Shown here: positions 44,031 through 48,115 of the stretch, in pieces
How the letters are laid out: every line of letters starts with the position of its first letter
Position numbering within the stretch: position 1 is the stretch's first letter
Assembly (NCBI RefSeq): GCF_002162835.1
Contig: NZ_MAAX01000124.1
Coordinates: 1 to 48,115, forward strand
Source of the DNA: Nonlabens dokdonensis
GTDB taxonomy: Bacteria > Bacteroidota > Bacteroidia > Flavobacteriales > Flavobacteriaceae
Length of the DNA: 48,115 nucleotides
Direction: 5' to 3'
The notes under the pieces: generated by a model
Databases searched by the model: none
Told to the model about the DNA's origin: nothing
The model's input: the letters and a program-made list of their open reading frames with translations, nothing else
Program-made: the position numbers and the translations under genes

Positions 44031-45038
44031 ATGATTTTAATCACAGGTGGTACAGGATTAGTAGGTGGACATTTGTTATACCGCTTTCGCGAAAGCGGAA
44101 AAAATATCATAGCCACGTATCGTAATATAGACGCTATTGAGAAAACGCGTGAGATTTTTGAATCTTATGAAGTAGGAGCGAGCTCTATGGTAGACGGTTT
44201 TCAATGGATGGAAGCGGACATTCTTGAAATTCCTAGTCTAGAGAAAGTCATGAAAAATGTGAAATACGTATATCATTGTGCTGCAGCAATTGACAATTCA
44301 TCTTTTGAAGAGCTTAAAAGTATCAACATGCGTGGTACTGAAAATGTTATTAATGTAGCTCTACACTATGGAATTAAAAAATTATGCTATGTAAGTAGTA
44401 TCGCTGCCCTAGGAGACCCAATAGGAGCAAGACTAATAAACGAAGAGGACTTTTTTAATCTTGATGGTTTAAATACGGACTATGCGATTACAAAATTTGG
44501 TGCAGAAATGGAAGCCTGGCGCGCCACTCAAGAAGAACTTGATATTATAATCGTAAATCCAGGTATCGTGCTAGGAGAGGGAAACTGGAAAAATGGTTCT
44601 GGTCAATTTTTCAGTAAAACCGCTACGGGAAATAGATTTTATACTAAAGGTTCAAGTGGTTTTATAGACGTGAGAGATGTTACTTCATTAATGGTAAGGT
44701 TAATGGAAAGCTCATCACATAACGAACGTTTTATTTTGATTTCTGAAAATAGAAGTTACAAATCTATACTTGATAAAATAGCACTAGCCTTAGAAAAAAA
44801 GAAACCTAATATATATTTGAGTAAGAGTCTTTTACTTATGACCTCCTATTTTCTCAAAGTATTAAATATTTTAGGTTTTAAAAGAACATTAAGCACTGCA
44901 AAAGTAGAGTCACTCACCTCAACGACTAATTATTCTAATGATAAAATTATAGAAGCAACTGATTTTAAATTCACACCTATTGATGAGACTATTTTAAGGA
45001 TAGCCACTTGTTATTTAAACAAATCTAATCTAGAATAA
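44031..45038 (+). CDS. NAD-dependent epimerase/dehydratase (extended SDR)
   Basis: 335 residues. Rossmann motif MILITGGTGLVGGHLLYRF at the very N-terminus fixes the start. Next are YVYHCAAAIDN, CYVSSIAALGD, and the catalytic YxxxK as DYAITKFGAEMEAW, then IIVNPGIVLGEG. This is the nucleoside-diphosphate-sugar epimerase type; the substrate is unknown. Only 4 nt separate a TACTTTTA box (44019-44026) from the ATG, suggesting a leaderless mRNA. Palindrome copy 13 lies within the gene and encodes RFRES. Its stop is 1 bp from the stop of the converging DUF4296 gene. Confidence 0.88.
   Translation: MILITGGTGLVGGHLLYRFRESGKNIIATYRNIDAIEKTREIFESYEVGASSMVDGFQWMEADILEIPSLEKVMKNVKYVYHCAAAIDNSSFEELKSINMRGTENVINVALHYGIKKLCYVSSIAALGDPIGARLINEEDFFNLDGLNTDYAITKFGAEMEAWRATQEELDIIIVNPGIVLGEGNWKNGSGQFFSKTATGNRFYTKGSSGFIDVRDVTSLMVRLMESSSHNERFILISENRSYKSILDKIALALEKKKPNIYLSKSLLLMTSYFLKVLNILGFKRTLSTAKVESLTSTTNYSNDKIIEATDFKFTPIDETILRIATCYLNKSNLE
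44082..44097. repeat. 16-bp dispersed palindrome, copy 13 (inside epimerase gene)
   Basis: Exact copy read in the third frame as RFRES (CGC TTT CGC GAA AGC). Right flank GAA. Confidence 0.95.
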
Positions 45039-45039
45039 C

Positions 45040-45456
45040 CTATTTTTTCTTGCTAGGCTTCTGTGTTTTCTTACTTGTATTTTTAGGATCAGTTACTTTT
45101 TCCTTATCGATCCTTTCTTGTCTAACTTTAACAGAGTCTTGTAATGATTTTAAATCATCTTGAATTTTATCCATTATGAAAAGATAATCTTCTACCCTAT
45201 CATTATAGTAATTGAGATTTTCTTTAAACACAACACTGTCTATATCATACTTATCATATATATAAGAACTAGGCTGGACACCAGTTTCTATATAGGAGGA
45301 TCTATTTGAAGAGATTGCTCCTTCTATTATATATAAATCACTCAAAATAATTGCCATTTCTTCTTTTGATAGTAATTGCTCAGGCTTCGGTGCTTTTTCT
45401 ACGTTTGAACAAGCTGCAAACAAAACAAGAAATGATATTATGAGAAATCGCTTCAT
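45040..45456 (-). CDS. DUF4296 lipoprotein
   Basis: 138 residues. Lipobox VLFAACSN (Cys 16). The DUF4296 pattern follows: LLSKEEMAIILSDLYIIEGA, YDKYDIDSVVFKENLNYYND. The C-terminus is Lys-rich and disordered (KKTQKPSKKK). Bacteroidetes-specific, function unknown. The start overlaps the dihydroorotase stop by 4 bp, so it is the third gene of an operon. Confidence 0.88.
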   Translation of the reverse strand: MKRFLIISFLVLFAACSNVEKAPKPEQLLSKEEMAIILSDLYIIEGAISSNRSSYIETGVQPSSYIYDKYDIDSVVFKENLNYYNDRVEDYLFIMDKIQDDLKSLQDSVKVRQERIDKEKVTDPKNTSKKTQKPSKKK

Positions 45457-46793
45457 CTGGTAAAGGATAGTTCTTGAGCATTCTTTGAATCTGTAACCTT
45501 AAAGTTTTTATAGGCTAACTCACCATTAACAAAGGTTTGCATGATGCGACTTTTAAAAGTAACTCCTTCAAAAGGCGACCAGCCACATTTAGCTAATACA
45601 TTTTCTTTTGTAACTGTCCATGGATTATTAGTATCCACAACGACAAGATCTGCTTTATAACCTTCTCTAATGAATCCTCGTTTATCGATATCAAAAAGTA
45701 ATGCTGGGTTATGACACATTTTTTCTACAACCTTCTCAATAGATATTCTCTCGTCATAAACAAATTGCAGCATAGCAGGTAGTGCATGTTGTACAAGTGG
45801 ACCACCACTAGGACATGAGGTATATAGATTTTCCTTTTCTTCAATGGTATGAGGAGCATGATCTGTAGCAATTACATCTATACGGTCATCTAAAAGCGCT
45901 TCCCACAGTTGTTCTCTATCGCTAGCTTTCTTTACAGCTGGATTCCATTTTATGAATTTGCCCTTAGTGGCATAATCTTCATCACAGAACCATAGGTGAT
46001 GTATACATACCTCAGATGTTATTTGTTTATCTACAATTGCTTTTTTATTATCAAATAAAGCTGTTTCCTTACCTGTGGACAGATGAAAAACATGGATTCT
46101 AGCACCAGTTTCTTTGGCAAGCTCTACAGCACCACTGCTGCTTAAATAACAGGCTTCTTCACTTCTAATAATAGGATGTTGATCCATAGGAATATCATCA
46201 CCATACTCTTCAAAAGCTTTATTAAAATTTGCTTTAATAGTGTCTTCGTCTTCACAATGAAGAGCAATCCTAAGATTAACATTAGAAAATATCTCTCTTA
46301 ATACCTCTTTATCGTCTACGAGCATATTCCCTGTAGATGAGCCTAAAAATAACTTTAGAGCTGGGACTCTAGATGTATCTACTTTTAAAATTTCTTGTAG
46401 ATTATCATTACTTCCACCGAACATGAAAGAATAATTTGCATGACTGTCTCTAGCTGCAATAGCCATTTTATTTTCCCATTCCTCGATGGTAGTAGTTTGT
46501 GGATTTGTATTAGGCATTTCCATGAAGGTAGTGATTCCTCCAGCGACGGCAGCAGCACTTTCTGTAGCAATGGTTGCTTTGTGAGTAAGTCCTGGTTCTC
46601 TAAAGTGTACCTGGTCGTCTATTACACCAGGTAGCAGGTAATTTCCTTCTACATCAATTACTACTGTATCCGCATTTTTTGCACTTATACTTTCTGACAC
46701 CTCAACAATAGTATCTCCTTCCACGTATACGTCGCCTTCTTTAGTAACTCCATCAGTAACTATTTTGGCATTTTTAAAAAGTAATTTTTTCAT
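45453..46793 (-). CDS. pyrC: Dihydroorotase-type amidohydrolase (QxH variant)
   Basis: 446 residues, class I dihydroorotase/allantoinase-like family. The metal site starts LLPGVIDDQVHFREPGLTHK, where HxH is expected; the first His is Gln. The other ligands look present: the carboxylated Lys (PALKLFLGSS), His in IALHCEDEDT and IHVFHLSTG, and the catalytic Asp in VIATDHAPHT. I recall the DQVH form from other Bacteroidetes, but not from a checked source. It should close the pyrimidine ring (carbamoyl-aspartate to dihydroorotate); a different amidohydrolase substrate is possible. Overlaps both neighbours by 4 bp in the operon PPM synthase, this gene, DUF4296. Confidence 0.82.
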   Translation of the reverse strand: MKKLLFKNAKIVTDGVTKEGDVYVEGDTIVEVSESISAKNADTVVIDVEGNYLLPGVIDDQVHFREPGLTHKATIATESAAAVAGGITTFMEMPNTNPQTTTIEEWENKMAIAARDSHANYSFMFGGSNDNLQEILKVDTSRVPALKLFLGSSTGNMLVDDKEVLREIFSNVNLRIALHCEDEDTIKANFNKAFEEYGDDIPMDQHPIIRSEEACYLSSSGAVELAKETGARIHVFHLSTGKETALFDNKKAIVDKQITSEVCIHHLWFCDEDYATKGKFIKWNPAVKKASDREQLWEALLDDRIDVIATDHAPHTIEEKENLYTSCPSGGPLVQHALPAMLQFVYDERISIEKVVEKMCHNPALLFDIDKRGFIREGYKADLVVVDTNNPWTVTKENVLAKCGWSPFEGVTFKSRIMQTFVNGELAYKNFKVTDSKNAQELSFTR

Positions 46794-47521
46794 ATCTCAA
46801 GTTTCCCTAACAAACTTTTTATTTTCATTATAAAAACACCGGTAACGGCTTCTTGTATTATACCGCCACTCATCTTAGACTGACCTCTAGATCTATCTGT
46901 AAAAATAACTGGCAGTTCGATAATTTTTGCACCCAATAAAAATGATTTAAACTTCATTTCTATTTGAAACGCATATCCTACAAATTTAATCTTATCTAAA
47001 TTAAATTTTCTTAAAAGAGATGCCCTATAGCAAACATAACCTGCTGTAGTATCATGAATGTTCATTCTAGTAATAAAACGAACATATTTAGACGCAAAAT
47101 ATGATAATAACACTCTGGACATAGGCCAGTTAACCACATTTACACCTTGCACATACCTACTACCTATTGATAAATCTGCACCTTTTAAAGCGCATACATT
47201 ATATAAATCGATTATATCATTAGGATCATGAGAAAAATCTGCATCCATTTCAAATATATACTCATAAGCGCGCTCTAGCGCCCACTTAAATCCGTGAATA
47301 TAGGCAGTACCGAGTCCTTGTTTACTACTACGCTCTTCTAGATATAAACGACTATTGTATTTCTTGATATTTTCCTTTACAATCTGACCAGTTCCATCAG
47401 GTGAACCATCATCTACAATGAGTAAATGCAAATTTTCATTTTGCGAAAGCACCGCATCTATCATTAACTGAATATTCTCCAGCTCATTGTACGTAGGAAT
47501 AATGACAAGCGTATTTTTCAT
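46790..47521 (-). CDS. Polyprenol monophosphomannose synthase-like GT2 glycosyltransferase
   Basis: 243 residues from the ATG at 47521 (MKNTLVIIPTYNELENIQ); the ORF track's TTG start (47551) lies upstream of the -7 box TATTTTTG (47531-47538) and is rejected. GT2 motifs: VIIPTYNELENI, LLIVDDGSPDGTG, EMDADFSHDP (the DxD) and the later SIGSRYVQG. This matches dolichol/polyprenol-phosphate mannosyltransferases without a C-terminal membrane domain. It transfers a sugar from GDP-mannose (or a similar donor) to a lipid carrier at the inner face of the membrane. First gene of a three-gene operon, nearly leaderless. Confidence 0.88.
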   Translation of the reverse strand: MKNTLVIIPTYNELENIQLMIDAVLSQNENLHLLIVDDGSPDGTGQIVKENIKKYNSRLYLEERSSKQGLGTAYIHGFKWALERAYEYIFEMDADFSHDPNDIIDLYNVCALKGADLSIGSRYVQGVNVVNWPMSRVLLSYFASKYVRFITRMNIHDTTAGYVCYRASLLRKFNLDKIKFVGYAFQIEMKFKSFLLGAKIIELPVIFTDRSRGQSKMSGGIIQEAVTGVFIMKIKSLLGKLEI

Positions 47522-47530
47522 AGCGGATGG

Positions 47531-47538
47531 CAAAAATA
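47531..47538 (-). promoter_or_regulatory. -7 promoter box of the PPM synthase operon
   Basis: Minus-strand TATTTTTG, 10 nt before the ATG at 47521. Decides the start codon. Confidence 0.65.
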
Positions 47539-47600
47539 GACAATTAATCAACTAGCAGAGTAAACGTTTGTTAAATCATGTTATTTTTACAGCATAAATT

Positions 47601-48115
47601 ATGGAACTAGAATTACGCCAAATAGAATATAACAGCTGGATATCATTTATCTTTCTTACTTGCATAAGTGCGATTGCTATATCTAGGTGGTTATCTTCCT
47701 ATCGCATTAGTGATTTGCTCAGTTCTTTTTACAAGGATAGGTTTATAAAAATTACAAGAAATAGCGATAAAAACCTTTCACTGCTCGTGGTAACGAGTGT
47801 TATCATTTATACAATACAAATAGCCTTACTAATTTATTTATGGCTTCAAGAATCTGGTGATAAGTATCAAGGTTTTATTTCATATTTGATTGTACTCACT
47901 GTGCTATCTGTATTTTTATTATCTAAACATTATATAGGCAAATTAGTGGCCGAAATTTGTGGGTTTCAAGATGAGCTACATATCGTGGAGCATCACAGAA
48001 ACATCTATAGAGCTATGCTTGCTTATATGTTACTTTTTATCAATAGCATAGTTATTTATAGCACTAGTTCAAGCTTTCTAGCACTTCAAATAGCCACTGT
48101 TTTCACATTATTATC
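47601..48115 (+). CDS. DUF4271 membrane protein, N-terminal part (cut by window edge)
   Basis: Missed by the ORF track because the stop lies beyond the window. I translated 171 codons from the ATG at 47601: MELELRQIEYNSWISFIFL. Several membrane helices (FIFLTCISAIAI, VVTSVIIYTIQIALLIYLW, ISYLIVLTVLSVFLLSKHYI, MLAYMLLFINSIVIYS) are joined by short charged loops. The pattern fits the Bacteroidetes family DUF4271, which often neighbours the polyprenol-phosphate-mannose synthase gene. Divergent from that gene. Function unknown. Confidence 0.75.
   Translation, partial: MELELRQIEYNSWISFIFLTCISAIAISRWLSSYRISDLLSSFYKDRFIKITRNSDKNLSLLVVTSVIIYTIQIALLIYLWLQESGDKYQGFISYLIVLTVLSVFLLSKHYIGKLVAEICGFQDELHIVEHHRNIYRAMLAYMLLFINSIVIYSTSSSFLALQIATVFTLL

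Noticed and set aside
859-44097. Explaining the 16-bp palindromes as transcription terminators
   Set aside because: They have no consistent T-tract, lie inside four genes and between etfB and etfA, and are mostly at gene 5' sides; real terminators with T-runs are found separately.
47441-47450. GCGAAAGC in the PPM synthase gene as a half palindrome
   Set aside because: Only 8 bp match and it encodes ordinary residues (SQNE region); expected by chance more often than the broken copy at 17994.
1-48115. CRISPR array, insertion sequence, prophage, tRNA or rRNA
   Set aside because: I saw no regularly spaced direct repeats, transposase or integrase genes, tRNA cloverleafs or rRNA-like segments.

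Overview
The window looks like an ordinary core-chromosome segment of a marine Flavobacteriaceae bacterium (Bacteroidetes), in the range of Nonlabens, Dokdonia or Leeuwenhoekiella; I cannot fix the genus. Evidence: AT-rich DNA; many promoters of the Bacteroidetes sigma type (-7 box TAnnTTTG just before start codons, no obvious Shine-Dalgarno sequences); type IX secretion C-terminal domains; and lineage-typical families (DUF5686, DUF4296, DUF4271, a membrane pyrophosphatase, and class Ia NrdA/NrdB of the eukaryote-like type).

Layout. 1-7 kb, minus strand: asnS (cut by the left edge), an MMPL/RND permease, a DUF5686 outer-membrane protein, and frr and pyrH. 7.3-12.7 kb, plus strand: a DUF3109 cysteine-rich protein, nrdB-nrdA and a DUF2383 four-helix stress protein. 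12.8-22 kb, minus strand: hppA, a BspA-repeat T9SS protein broken by one stop codon, a second larger DUF5686 protein, and pdhB. 22.2-31.2 kb, plus strand: etfB-etfA, a bifunctional nuclease with a CNT nucleoside transporter, a small unknown, thyA with an unknown membrane protein, and an egtB-egtD-DUF427 operon; a lipocalin-like lipoprotein faces it. 32-35 kb: rplM-rpsI and rpsB-tsf. 35-39.5 kb: trmB-lysE-atl (minus), a GT28-like glycosyltransferase (plus) and a PhoB/PhoR-type two-component pair (minus). 39.7-48.1 kb: a T9SS-sorted DUF5689-like protein, a LuxE-like protein, tyrS, a nucleoside-diphosphate-sugar epimerase, an operon of polyprenol-phosphate-mannose synthase, dihydroorotase and DUF4296, and a partial DUF4271 gene.

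Most genes are housekeeping: translation (asnS, tyrS, frr, tsf, r-proteins, trmB), nucleotide and dNTP supply (pyrH, dihydroorotase, nrdAB, thyA, CNT transporter), energy metabolism (pdhB, etfAB, hppA) and envelope functions. I see no tRNA, rRNA, CRISPR, insertion sequence, phage or defence island.

The strongest unexplained signal is not a gene. The exact 16-bp palindrome CGCTTTCGCGAAAGCG occurs 13 times in 48 kb, roughly every 1.6-5.1 kb, plus one half copy. Nine copies are intergenic, all on the upstream side of at least one gene. Four are inside genes and are read in all three possible frames, so the DNA and not the protein appears to be conserved. A second dispersed repeat, 63 bp long with identical ends and an unrelated interior, occurs at 7181 and (inverted) at 18163. 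Other points worth a look are a structured RNA leader before rpsB, a single-codon nonsense mutation in the T9SS gene, a dihydroorotase with QxH in place of HxH, and an alkyltransferase-like protein lacking the acceptor cysteine.
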